Origin: Flammulina velutipes
Taxonomy: Eukaryota > Basidiomycota > Agaricomycetes > Agaricales > Physalacriaceae
Direction: 5' to 3'
Length of the DNA: 64,000 nucleotides
Assembly: GCA_011800155.1 (NCBI GenBank)
Contig: CM022368.1
Span: forward strand, 1,984,001 to 2,048,000
Positions 10,172 to 21,999 of this stretch are shown here, piece by piece; the first letter of the stretch is position 1; each line of letters begins with the position of its first letter. The translations under genes and the position numbers were made by a program. The notes under the pieces are model-generated. The model worked only from the letters and a program-made list of their open reading frames with translations, did not search any database and was not told where the DNA came from.

Positions 10172-13100
10172 TTATGGTGAATACCTCCCTCGCGACCGTT
10201 CCGAGGATGGTTTAGACCTACTTCGAACCTGTCGCAGTTCTTTCCAGAGCCTGCTGGGTTCTTCGCTCCCACCAGCCGTACTGGGCGGAGGAGGAGGGAA
10301 TCCACGTGTAGCAAAGGCCGATTTTGTAGAGCGCGCAGGACTTGGTTCTCTTGTTGAAGGAGACACCCTAGTGGTTGATCGAGTGGGACTCGTTCCTGAG
10401 CGTGGCCTAGTAATAGCAGGGAATATGGTTCTCCGAGTGGCAAAAGGTCGAGGAGGGCTGGGCTCTCGTTCTTCAGGTTTTGGCTCTCTAACCAAAGGCC
10501 GACGAGGTGGAAAGATGTTACGATAGCCAGAGATCCCGGTGTCCGGTCGAGACGTCGTAGGTAGTAGACGAGGTGTACTGGTAGCGGTTGGAAGGCGCAA
10601 TAACCGTGCGCGACTAAATAAAGATCAGTGACACATTCCATGGGAAGAAATTGGCACTCACTCAACAGCCTTGCGAGTGAGCTTCGTTCTGTAGGCTTGC
10701 ACCCATTCGTCGAGAAAGTGAGCTAAGACGTTCATGAGCATAAGCAAGTAGAATAGACGTAGATACGTACACAAGGTGTTCTTCCGGTCGACTTCTTTGG
10801 CCTTCTTGGCCAGTTGAATACGGGGCATTTGAGCGCGCCATATTGCCCAATACTTCGCTCTAACTTGCTTGCCATGAAATCGAATAGCAGGAACCGACTA
10901 CACATCGTCAATAAAGAGACTCGAGTTGATCCTATGCTACATACCTTGGTACGAGCCTTCCAACGAGCCATAGCACTGCGCAGGGTGTCGTTGTGGACTT
11001 GAAAGATGAATTGGTATTCCTGATGATGCAAGATTAGATACGAAAGATACACGAAAGATCAAACGCACCAAAGGTCGTAGTTGTTCCTCTTTGAATTTCT
11101 CTCTCCATTTTTCCCATGCATCCACTGTGAGGGTGAGTTGCTTCTCGTCCTCAAGGCGTTTGAGCAAGAGATTCCGATGGCGTGAGGCTCGAGCAGCGGC
11201 TAGCCATTGATGGAACACGCGACGCACGTAGTCTGTACTATGTGTGAGAGCTGCAATGAGGCATATAATTGGAACTTACCTTCACGCCTGACTTCTCTAT
11301 AGCTCTCCATGAGACTGAGATCTTCAACGTGTCGAATGCAAATGTGTTTCCACTTGGTAAACGAAGTGCTGTATTGGATGAGAAAAAAACTTGGGGGCGA
11401 GAAACAGAAACACATACATCAAGAGCCCCACTTCGTAACGTTGCTTGACTTCAATCTCCCGCAGCTTGATATCTATGACGCGATTTGTCCAGTGCGTCAA
11501 AGTGGATCGCAGGACTCTCTGATAAAGAGGTTGAGGAACAGTCCGGAAAAGTGACGGTGTTACATACCTGTTTCACCAGGTCGGAGATGTGCTCTTCAGA
11601 AAGACGAAGATCTCTTCGCCGCTGTGCTCGTTGTTTCCATGCTGTCATACGATCAACAAACGCGTAGAGAGACAATTAATCGACGCACCTTGGAAGACTT
11701 TCCCCATCTTCCTAGCACTAAAGCCTGCCAGTTTTTTCTCCAGCACTCTCTGCTCATGAACCATTCCCATTTTGTGCCATGTACGTCGCAACAAGAAATA
11801 GACTTCCGTCAGTCGTGCCTTTTTGTTCATTTTGGCCGTTTCCTGAAGTTGAATACGCCACGCGAACCACGCATTATGTTGAACATGGCTCGCGTGATGT
11901 TGGATAGCACGCTCGTGAGCTTTCTTATGGGAAGAAAGAGTTGAACGCCACGTTTGGAAAGAAAACACCAAGACATGAGATGACTTGGAAGCGAATCTTT
12001 TCGCCAGGGCTGTATGTAAGTTAGCATGGGAAGACGGTGAAGTTAACATGCGTACCTTCTCTGCGACGTTCCTCATCGATTCGGGCTAGCCAAACTGACC
12101 AAGCACTTTTCATGAGTCGCATTGCCTTGACTCTGGCTAACAAACGACCACGCTCACGCGCCTTCCAGACACGAATGATCGCTCGCATGAGAACATCGTC
12201 CTGCCTAGCGATGTGTCGGTCTGCGCGTTTTACAAGTTGCTGTGACCTGTTAGTGAATGTCAGGACGAGATAGAAAGGGACGTACGCGAACTCCAGTCAA
12301 CGCATTCTTCCATTTTCTTAGAGTGTCCTTCAGGAGGAAAAGGTTGAAGTATTCATCACCCGCATAGAGATCATGCCTTGCAAAATGTTAGCGGAATGAT
12401 ATAATAGCACAAGGTCCAAAAACTTACATTTGCCTTTGCCATTTGTTCAGCAACTGGGACTTTAGTCTGGTGTTTACCCTTTCTGCGACCGCTCGTTCTG
12501 CAAGACGAAGTTGGGCCATGCGCCTCCACTGATTCCAGCACCCCTCAGCGACTCTGGCAAGATCACCTTCAAGGTATTGATCTGCCATATCCTCCAGATG
12601 GTCAACATCTATCAGCCTCTCCTTCCAGCGTTTGTATATCCGAAGAACAAGCCTCTCGTTATAGTGTTGATCTGACAGATGCGACTTGTAGGACTGCCGC
12701 CATTTTGCCCAGGCGTCCTTCCTGAGTCGGCCCTCGCGCTTGTGGCGAACAATTTTCATCTTGCCCCGCATCGCGTCACGCCAGTTCGCATTCTGCTTTG
12801 CAATCAGCCTTCTCCGCCAGACCATGAATACCGACTTGAGACAACGCTGGTCTGCCGCTAATGCAACCATCTGCAACTGATGCCGACGGTTTGCTAAACG
12901 CTGACGCCAGCGCTGCAGGTAGAGGCGCGCAAGTAAGTTTTCTCGTGCTTCCTGTATTTGTTCGTGCGTAGTCTAAATAGGAATAAGCTGAGAAGGAAGG
13001 GATGGTAATGCAAGACTCACGATGATCCAGTCGAGGCCCTGCTTCCAAACATCCAAGCAGCGTTCCAACAGGCGAAGCCTGTAATATTCATCTGCGTCCT

Positions 13101-14046
13101 TCTCGTTCTGTGCCATACGAATGTTCTTCCAGGCATCCTCGTCGTTGATAGTGCTGACTTTCTGAGTGGGAACAGCGGTTTTGTGTACTTGTGTCAAGAC
13201 GGACGGTAGGACATTCTGCCGAGGCTTGCTTTCTAGCGGTTGTCTGCCCAAGAGAATATCTCTCGCAGCGGCGCGGTAGGATGGAGGGGTAGTGGATGGG
13301 GGAGCAAAGTTGTCTGCAGTCTCTTCAGAGCTCTCCGATACGACTCGTCCGCGATATCGACGGCGCACGGGTGCCTGGGACGCAGAGTCACCAAAATCAA
13401 GGCCGAGCGAGTTGGAAGTCACGTCAGATGGGGCTGGAGGGGGAGGTCGTTGGCGAGCGCGCGCTCGAGCCAAAGCGGGGTGAACCACCTCTGCTCTGGG
13501 AGTGGGCTCTTCTGAGTATCCTGCATCCGTGACAGATTCGTTTTCGTGAGAGTGAAGCGTAAATGTGTCGTCGTCGCGTATTATTGGCTTGACCTGTCTG
13601 AGTGCACGGGCTGGCTGGCGCGAGGGTTGAGTAGGTCGAGCAGGCTGGGTTTGAGTCTGTCGAACAGGTGGTGGAGGGGGGCCTGCTCCTGCTGCATTGT
13701 ACCCATACTGGTTCTTGACCATGGCCCATTTATCCGCCCAGTTCCTCCCCTTCAGCGTGCCAAGTTTGAGAAGTTTTCCGTAATAGACTACCTCGTGAGG
13801 ATCCAGCCCACGCTCCTGGAGTATGTCGTTGTAGGCCTTGAATACAGTGAGGAAGGTTGTCGCTGCGTCTCCTGCCCTGGCTATGATTACATCTATGAGC
13901 TCGACATCCTGGGCGGTGAGATTCGTGAGCTCTGGCACTGGAGCCGACGATTGCGACGTTGCTAGAGAGGCTGCCGATATTGACTGCGACAAATCAATAG
14001 GCCTCTTAGCCGGCGGAGAGGAACGTGTTGGGCGAAAAGCAGACAT
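10172..14046 (-). CDS. SFI1: SFI1-like spindle pole body / centrin-binding protein
   Basis: Predicted spindle pole body protein that forms a long helix binding many centrin (Cdc31) molecules and helps duplicate the microtubule organising centre. The first exon begins at ATG 14046. It encodes a roughly 340-residue N-terminal part with a helical segment (LQERGLDPHEVVYYGKLLKLG) and a Pro/Ser-rich linker. From about 13.1 kb down to 10.7 kb the protein is a succession of Sfi1 repeats, with the motif L-x-x-x-x-x-x-W at regular spacing, for example CLKSVFMVWRRRL, KDAWAKWRQSY, VLRIYKRWKERL and GCWNQWRRM. The last exon is an Arg/Ser/Pro-rich tail ending SERSRGRYSP. At least ten introns interrupt it, so exact exon ends in the repeat region are approximate. 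The pattern leaves little doubt about the family. Confidence 0.9.
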
Positions 14047-14251
14047 GGCTCACGCAATAATGTGCATCATGAGCGAGACGCGATGGTTGTTGACAACACA
14101 AAACGTGATGGCGTGTGTATTATTTGGCTGCATTTGGCCACTTCAAATGGCCTCGAGGCAACCATTGTCTGTCCTAATAATCCATTGTTCAAGTTGTTGC
14201 GACTAAAACGTACATTCCCTAATTGTTACAATCGTATCCGTGGTATAGAGC

Positions 14252-15666
14252 TTAGAAATACACTTGTATGGCGCTGCCTAATGAAGATTCGTTGGGGCAA
14301 TACGGGCATTTCACTCGCCTAAGAAAAAATAGATTGAGTTATTGGTCATATCCTGTGAAATCGAGTCTCACCCTGTCGTACCCACGGGCTTGCTGATCTT
14401 GTGTAAGCTATCCTGCGCAATAACGTGGCCACAGGTGAGCATCATAGGCGGATTGTCGTGAGTTGAATGTTCCTTTGATACTGGGCAAGTAAATATGGAA
14501 TGGTAACGATTCTCTGAAGGAACGCTGATCTCGATCTGTACCAAAGATGTGAATTCCTGCGTTGATTATTGTCATTTAAGTTCGACTCACTGGTAGCTCG
14601 TCACTTTGACTCCATTCACTCTTGCTGTCCCGGATTATGCGACGTCCTTTTTCGATCTTTGCGAGAGCACCGCTTCCTCCTATGCCAGTGACAACGGCTA
14701 ACGGGATCTGCTTGCTTATACCGAGCGTCGCACAGAACTCTTTAGCAAACAAAGGTCCCAGGTCAGAGTGCAAATTCTCCAACGTCAAGTCCGCGTAAGG
14801 AGATGTTTTGAGTCGAGATAATGGTAGGTATACGATGCATGCCATCAGGCGTTTGAAGTCCGCTTCATGGTCTCGGAAGAAAGGTGTAAGGGACATGTGT
14901 GCATACGCAATAGCCTGCTGCACGTCAGGTGGGTCCGAGTATAAAAGCAGCCGTATATATTGAGAGCGGTGGAGGTGGAATTCAAGAGGAGATGATCGAG
15001 CCTGAAGAAGGTTGTGGTGCTCCCGCGCCCATCTAAAGAAACCAATATGTAAGTTGTTTACTCCCGAAACTGCAATGAACGAACGCACGATAAAGCGGGT
15101 ACAATGTCTTGTCTCTCTAATGCCTCAAGAATGCGATGTAAGTCCTGAAATTGTAACCGCAGGTCTTCTGGTATGGTGACATTCGTTTCCTGCGCATCTA
15201 AGCTGCTCGTCCCAAGTTAAAGCTTGCTGGGTCACGTACATGCAGGAGGGTGTCGGCAGCACCAAATTGACCAGTGCGTAGAAGATGGAGAACAACAGCC
15301 TTATCTAGAGCGAGCTGACTCTCTTCGGAGGAGAAGACACCGGGATAGGACGGTAGTGCAACGGGGAATTTCTGTGGCTTGTCAGTATGATTGGGTTGTC
15401 TAAGAGTGGACTCTCACCTTGTCTAATGCCTTTCCTAAGCGAGCCATCGAAGTGTATATCTCTTTCTGCCGATCATCTATAGCCTTCTTCTTTAACTCGA
15501 TGGTGCGGAATACTTGGGATCTATCAACGGCCCCGCCTGCTGCCTTGATAGATTGAAAATAATCGACGAGGCCGTTAATAGATTCAGATAATGGTGCAGA
15601 TTTTCCAGTGCCATCGTACTCTGTTAGCTGTTCGAGCTTTGTTAGTTCCTTCTGTAAGGCCTCCAT
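14252..15666 (-). CDS. RMD5: RMD5/RMND5-type RING subunit of the GID/CTLH E3 ubiquitin ligase
   Basis: Predicted catalytic RING partner of the GID complex, which marks gluconeogenic enzymes and other proteins for degradation. The start MEALQKELTKLEQL at 15666 matches the family; the frame stays open to 15795 but would then overlap the divergent NSA1 start. The central part carries the LisH/CTLH region (HNLLQARSSPLEFHLHRSQY). The C-terminus holds the degenerate RING: FTCPVSKE, then NPPMMLTCGHVIAQDSL, and after the last intron VKCPYCPNESSLG, ending in QVYF. A CPV-SKE/CGH/CPYCP layout is characteristic of Rmd5. It shares an 88-bp divergent promoter with NSA1. Confidence 0.92.
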
Positions 15667-15754
15667 GATGGGAGTGAGACCGAAACCGTTCGGGCCGGTT
15701 ATCCGGGCTCGATCACAAAATTTCCATTGCTTTGCCTGATTCAAAACGTCCAAG

Positions 15755-17181
15755 ATGGTTCGCTTCATTACAGGCGACAGTCTAGGCAATCTCAAAGCTG
15801 CTTCTTACAATGCCGATAAGATTTGTCTCGTCGAAACACTCCAGGGTGGCGTCAAATCTGAACCACCCGTCGCCATACAAAAATTAGCTGCTGCTCAAAT
15901 AAATGGGTCTACCATGGTGTGTATACGACTCACCCATATATTCACCTTTTCTCAACTCTACCAAGCAAGGTTGCTGCCGGCTACGCTGATGGATCTTCTT
16001 CTACGTACACTTTGGAGGACAACACATTACACAAAACGAAGACCTGGTCAGACTCCCGTTTCAAACCTGGAAAAACCTTCGTCGGTATGGCGTTGACTGA
16101 GAAGTACACAATTCCTCAAATCCATGCTATGCACTCTCACACAGTATGCTAGTGGGACTTACACTTGTTCAAATAACGGTGCACTTATGCTCTCATCGCA
16201 TGATGAGAACGAGCCGTCGACATCACTTTTACCAAACCGTCTATGTGCATGGCGCTTAGCCAAGGGAGAGGAATCCTTTGCATACGGCGGCGACGAGGTT
16301 GACGTGTCTGTATGGGACACCAAAAGAGCATTCCAAAGCCAGCCCCCGAGCGCTTCGGACTCGAAAAAACGAAGACGCGATGAACTCTTCCCAGCTGAAG
16401 TCTGGCGTGCCAAAAATGTAAGTGTCATTGCCTCCTCTTACCGAGCCTCCCTTCATCTTCGCTAGGTACCAAATGATGGCCTTAGCTTACGCCAACCCGT
16501 ACGAGTTACTTGTTTGACACATTCGTCTCATTCGGCTTCGAGTATATTCGCTGGCACGCAATTAGGGCATCTTAGACGGTACGATACGCGTGCAGCACGC
16601 AAACCCGTCGCAGATTGGAAAAACATTCTACGAAATGGGAAAGGCGTAGAAACAGTGGAGGCTGGATTCTCTGAACAGTGAGTAGATTTGATCAGATCGT
16701 TTGCTTTTGACTGACAGAACAATAAGTGAAGTGTTCGTTTCGGATAGCGGTAACACAATGGGTGCCGTTGACTGTCGCAACGGACGTGTTCTATATCGTT
16801 ACGAAGGTATTCTAATTCTGTGCCACATGTCAAGGACCAATTTGACCTTTCTTAGGTATATCAGGTGCAGTACTATCTATAGCGCCGTCACCCGAAATGG
16901 TGGCGTCCGTCTCTCTAGACCGATATATCCGGTTCCACAGTGCTGCTCCGCCTCCAGCAGAGCTGGGATTGAACTTGGAGAAGCGAGGGAAAGTCCTCGG
17001 GAAGGCTTACGCTGTTGGATCTCCAACTGTAATCGTGTGGGATCAGGAGGCTTCTGCAACTGATGCTTTGGCTGCCTCGAAAGATACTGAAGAAGATGAA
17101 ATATGGCAAAATATGCAAGACGCGAACGATGATGACGGAGAAGACGATAGTAGGAGGCGTAAAACTCTGAGAACCACATAA
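15755..17181 (+). CDS. NSA1: NSA1/WDR74 WD-repeat ribosome biogenesis factor
   Basis: Predicted nucleolar WD40 protein of pre-60S particles. Exons start at ATG 15755 (MVRFITGDSLGNLKAASYN) and continue after an intron at the end of the first exon with VAAGYADGSSSTYTL. WD-like segments include FAYGGDEVDVSVWDTKRAF, FAGTQLGHLRRYDTRAARKP and MVASVSLDRYIRFHS. The motif preceding RYDTR (SIFAGTQLGHLRRYD) is a good NSA1 marker. The C-terminal tail is acidic (EEDEIWQNMQDANDDDGEDD), followed by basic SRRRKTLRTT. A basic insertion, SDSKKRRRDELFPAEVW, may be a nuclear localisation signal. About five introns. Confidence 0.9.
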
Positions 17182-17648
17182 TCGGGGTATTAGTACTTAA
17201 TAATCATATCCAAGTTCAACGACGCATACGACCACCGTACTATTTATAGTGGTCGGGCCTGAATATACTTCGTTCATATGCATGTGAGTAAAAACCCTCC
17301 GAAGAGATTTAGGAAGACTTCAAATCTTTCAAAAAATCCAGGACGTCCTTTATGGAACTGCAAATCCTCATTGAAGGTATCGCTGGGGCCACAACGTACA
17401 TGGGATATCCTGAACGTAGGTAAAGGCGTGGGAAAGTTGAGGGTGCTAATGGTTGTGGCGTCAATAATCAATATCATTGAAACATTGTGATCACGAGCGC
17501 GACGATTTAGGCAACCCCAAGTGAACGTACACAACTAGTTCTAGGTTCCCAGTCACACCCTCCGTCCGCACGGCAAAATCAATTGTTCTGCCTCATGCGC
17601 AGCATGTGTGGCGACTCGTGTCGTTTACACATATAGACTAACCCCTTC
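17182..17648. other. Intergenic between convergent NSA1 and methyltransferase genes
   Basis: Holds the two 3' UTRs. Short open stretches on the minus strand (17274..17534 and an alternative frame near 17300..17420) look protein-like by composition, but they have no convincing start and match nothing I know. No RNA gene seen. Confidence 0.45.
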
Positions 17649-18405
17649 CTAAGATGGTGATAGTTTGAGTTTCCAAATCTCGATTCCCTCCCAGTCGTCT
17701 CTTGACCAGTCAATACCGGCCTTCTTGAGGGCTTTAGAGATTTTTCGGTACGGAATTTGATCGCTTTGGAAGCCTAGCTGCTGGGCATGTTCGAAGAAAG
17801 CATCAACCAAGGATGGATCGCGTCTTTCTAGACAAACGAATATATTGGCGCGTGGGGAACGCGTGGCCAGGGTGTGCAGCGTGTTCAGCAGGGGAAGGAT
17901 GAGCGTAGACGAGTAGATGGTATCAGCGGTGATAATAAGATCGTATGCATCGTCATCCGTCAAGGAGGGACATGTCCAGTCAAGGGGACGAACGGAGATC
18001 CGGTTAGAGGCATCATTCGCCGCGATGTTGCGCCCCAGGACGGCAGCGATGACAATAGGAAGATCGGTAGCAACGACAGACCAGTTCTGCGCAGCGAGGG
18101 TAAGGCTACACGATAATCAGAAGGCAGTACAGACGGAACAATTAAATTTTAATAAAGTACGCAGATAGCCCAATCCCGCTTCCCAGTTCAATTGCCCGGC
18201 CGGGAGAAACCGATAAAGTTGAGAGATATGCGCTTAGGACTTGAGCGCCGAGCCACAAGGCAGTGCCATTGGATTTCCCATCGTCTGTTTGGACAAGGGT
18301 GAACGAGTTGTACTGTAGGACGGAAAGGTGCTTGGTCGCATGTGCAGGAAGGAGTGACATACTGTTGGTAGGTGACATTGTCACGCTCGTCTGTCCTGTC
18401 TGCAT
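17649..18405 (-). CDS. METTL21/RKM5-type protein lysine methyltransferase
   Basis: Predicted SAM-dependent methyltransferase of family 16. Exons 18161..18405 and 17649..18105 give 233 residues. SAM-binding motif I is AIELGSGIGLSALTLAA, across the single intron. The acidic loop is VVATDLP, and the post-motif LIITADTIYSSTLI corresponds to the substrate (D/E)xxY region. The C-terminus RDDWEGIEIWKL is shared with Rkm5-like enzymes that modify ribosomal proteins; the substrate is therefore only a guess. ATG 18405 gives the longest frame; ATG 18378 (MSPTNSMSLLP) is equally plausible. Its start lies 31 bp (or 58 bp) from that of the divergent RhoGEF gene. Confidence 0.82.
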
Positions 18406-18436
18406 CTTCCGTCCTCACGCTCGCTGTATTACAGCA

Positions 18437-21400
18437 ATGAAAGCGTTTTTCTCGCGGCTGCACCTAGGTGGCGGCAAGGACAAGGAGAAGGACAATGTGA
18501 TATCTAAGGAAAAGTTTCCGCCGTTAAGGCAATGGCCACCTAGTCGCGAGGAGTCGAGTCGAGCCACTTCGACGCCGACGTCGTACACGTCGTTCAAGCC
18601 GTTACCAGAGCTTGTTCCCGAGCTCAGCGACAATCTAGTGACTCGAGCTGCCCCTCCCACCGATGACCAGATCTCTTCGTCATCAACGACACCGACGCCT
18701 TCCTCGCCAGTACCCTCTTCCCATCACCAACAAACAACATCCGTCTCCGCCACGTCCGAAGTTCAGAAAAAGGTTGCCTTTATATCCCCGCCCCCTACCC
18801 CAGGTCCATCTTTAGCCCGCCCCCTTCCCCAATCCCCCACACCCCAACCCGCCTCCGCGCCAAACGTCCTCTCACCGCCAAAAAACTCTGTCTCTCGTTT
18901 CCATGCTGCTCACGGCAAGGAACCACGTGGATCTACGTCGTCCGGCACGCGTACAGCGTCACCGTCACTGCCAAAACCAGACATGTCTACGCCGTCTCTC
19001 CGTTCAGGCTCTCCCTACAGCCAAATGTCGGAAAACACGAGCGGCAGCAGGATTCTCGCAGCAACTTCGTGGTCAGAGGTGGCGGAAGACGACCTCGTAT
19101 CTAACATAGGCTCGCGGGAACGTACACGCCAGGAGGTCCTTTTCGAAATCATTCAGAGCGAGGAGCGATATGTGCAGGAGCTCGTGAAAATGAAGGACAC
19201 TTTTATCGACCCTTTACTACATCCATTCGCGTCTCCTTCTACCTCTTCTTCACCTCTCTCCTCTTCCACACCCAATCTCGACTACGACTACGAGCGCGCA
19301 GAGTCACCGCTGGGCGAGAGCTCTGACAATTTACCCCCCATCGCGGCGCGTTTCATGTCCCCCACCCCACCAACTCCTCTCATGGACGCAGACACTATTG
19401 ATAGTGACGAAGATGACGAGGAGGCTGACGACCGTGTTGGCAAAGGCTACGCCTCACCCACCAGCAGACAACAACAGGCGGCCAAACATAATCATCCCCG
19501 CTCGCCATACAGATCTACTGTCACACGCACGGCAAAATCTGTACCCTTCCCTTCTGGCTCCCGTTCACATCATTCACTTCCTGCGCCACCCCCAAGAACT
19601 CAACAACTCACGTCATCCACTCAGTCTCTTGGCCGGCAGTCAATAGCTGAGCAGGCCAGCCAAAGCCCATCTTCCAAAAAGCAACAATCGCCAGCGATGC
19701 TTCGTAAATTCAAGAAGAGCGACGCTGCTCCCGCCAGCAATCCATTTGGAGACGTGGTTGCACCGCACCAACTGCCAGATGATCTGCGGATATGTCTGCA
19801 AGTCATCGATAGCGGCGTTCTCGATGGGCACAAGAGACTATCAGAGGCCCTCAAGAAACGCTACGATGATCAATACCCGTTGGTGCGGAGTCTTGCAGAC
19901 GTCTTCGTTTTCCATGTAAGCCTTTCCAGCCTTTAGAAGATGTCTGTCCTGATCAGTACCTTTCAGGCGGATATCTTCCATGGCTACGCTACTTACGTTC
20001 TACATCTCGAACGCGCCTTGGCACAAGCCGACAACGCCCTTTCGAACATCTCGACAAAGAAGCCCAAGAACCAGGACATGGCGGAATGGAACAAGGTCTG
20101 CCGATACGTTCAAAAACTCGAGGAGATTGCGTCGGACAAGGGCGAGACAGGTTTAGCCATCACCCTTTCAAAACCTTTCCAACGGCTCCTCAAGTATCCG
20201 CTACTCTTTCAAAATCTCCTCTTTCACACAGACCCGAGCACCTTTGAATATGAGAGCACCCTCCAGATGGTCGCCGAGGTGGAGACAATTGTTAGGAGCA
20301 TAGAGGACGAGAAAATACAGAAGGAGGAGAGGGATCGAACTCGCGACGTCTTTGCTCGTATCGAAGGACTCGACAAAGTCAAACAGCTAGCTCTTCCAAA
20401 ACCTTCGAGACTCCTTGTTGACGAGCGTCAAATCCCGGTGTCACTGTCGCCCTTGAAAAGCCCCACACCATCAGGAAACCCCAAGGTGGTCAAGGGAAGG
20501 AGTAGCTTGCGCAAGATCAGTGATGTTCTGGGCGGGCAGAAGAAGGAGTTATGGTTGGTTGCGTTCAACGATGTGGTCTTACAGTGCCAGAAGACGGGAA
20601 CGACTTCGCTGCCGATGATAGCTGCGACCAATTCGAGGACGAATAGTTTGCCCGATTTACAAGGCAAGGCCAAGTATGCGACCACTGGTCGACGAAACTC
20701 TCACACAAAGCCCCGTAACCTGTATAAATTTATCAAGGTATGTTTTCTCTGACTGCATCAGATGTTTGTTTCCTCATCCTTTGTAGATTGAGACGTGGGC
20801 AATTGGCGATGTTGCTCTTCCCCGAGAAGGTGTTGTGTCTATGGAAGAGTAAGTCCACATCAAATATTATTATATCTGTCTGCTAATTGGTCTTGGCTTT
20901 GTCTTAGTGTGGCACGCACACGCTCGCAACTTTCGCAACAACCTCGCATCGTGCCTATGCCGGAAGATAAAGAAGATGACGAAGATGGCGCCGAATCCGA
21001 CGACTCAGATCGCAAATCCAAGATGTCCTTCTCTTATTGGGGTGCGGACAAAGTCACTGTTCAGAAACCAGTACTTGGCGGCAAAGGTCGCCTTGCCGTA
21101 GCCCACCCGCGCCGAGGTGGTGGACCCGCATATGCCCGTGAGTCTTCAGCCAACGCAAAGTTCGGCAGCAGATTAGTGTCCGAGGGTTCAGGAAGCACAC
21201 CGCGTCCGGCGAGCCGCAGGACGGGAACCAACTCGCGCCAAGGAGAGTACTCTGTCAGGTCCACGAGTACGAAGCCGGAATGGAACACCAGTACACGGAG
21301 TCCTGCTCTACCGGCGAAGAATGCGCGGGCCCGCAACCTCAGTCAAACCAGTGGCGCTGTCACTCTCAAACCTGCAGGCCTTTCTACGAATGGAGTGGGC

Positions 21401-21496
21401 GCGGTCAAGCTGGCCAGTCCAGCGCCCAGCGAGGATTCCGGGGTGGGTCTCTATCGCCAGATGCTCGCCAAGGACCCCTCGCTAAATAATGCCTAA
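18437..21496 (+). CDS. Rho guanine nucleotide exchange factor with interrupted DH domain
   Basis: Predicted to activate a Rho/Cdc42-class GTPase in polarity or septation. Exons 18437..19915, 19967..20737, 20787..20848 and 20908..21496 give 966 residues. Residues 1-220 are Ser/Pro-rich. The first DH helix, RQEVLFEIIQSEERYVQEL, is at about residues 226-245. A low-complexity Ser/Thr/Pro insertion runs from about 262 to 445. The DH domain then resumes with YPLVRSLADVFVFH, ADIFHGYATYVLHL and ITLSKPFQRLLKYPLLFQNL. A PH-like region follows, including KELWLVAFNDVVLQC and NLYKFIKIETWAIGD. The tail is disordered and ends YRQMLAKDPSLNNA. The insertion inside DH is unusual; the joins around it are uninterrupted open frame, so it is not an unspliced intron. 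Confidence 0.88.
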
Positions 21497-21999
21497 GTCC
21501 TAGATCCCCGCGCCTCTCATGGTTTTCTCTCTCATAATATATATCCTTACTTATTATACCTCATCGTACTGCCACTCATTTACCCATGCTTTCCTCCTCT
21601 TCTGCTGCTATGATACAGTTCACGCTCATTCCTTTTTTCATTCAATCGTCGTGGTCGATAATCACTCACTCACACACTCACTCATACCCATCAGAACATT
21701 CAGCTCTTGTCGTCCTGCACGCTATCTTCTTACTCTTACGATCTGTTACTTGTCTTTATTTTAGAGTTTATATATGGCTGTATTACCTTCTGCTCCGGAT
21801 TCTCTATATCAATACTGCGCGTCGTTCAGCACTTAATGTTTATTGCATACTTTATTGAGACGAGAGCGCGTATATTGCTGCATTGAGTACCATGTATATA
21901 AACAAGCACAACCATCGTTTCAATGTTGAAATTGTTAACGAGAATAAGCAGAGTAGTCCCCATACTGTAAATCGACAAGTAAGATACGTTTATGATAAC
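21497..21999. other. Intergenic between convergent RhoGEF and CHO1 genes
   Basis: Two 3' flanks. The sequence is T/C-rich, with an irregular TCACTCACTCACACACTCAC tract near 21664..21684 and AT-rich stretches with ATATATA blocks. No gene or RNA is evident. Confidence 0.5.

Noticed and set aside
17274..17534. Small gene between NSA1 and the methyltransferase
   Set aside because: Two overlapping frames look equally protein-like, neither has a supported start or known match, and the space is accounted for by two 3' UTRs.
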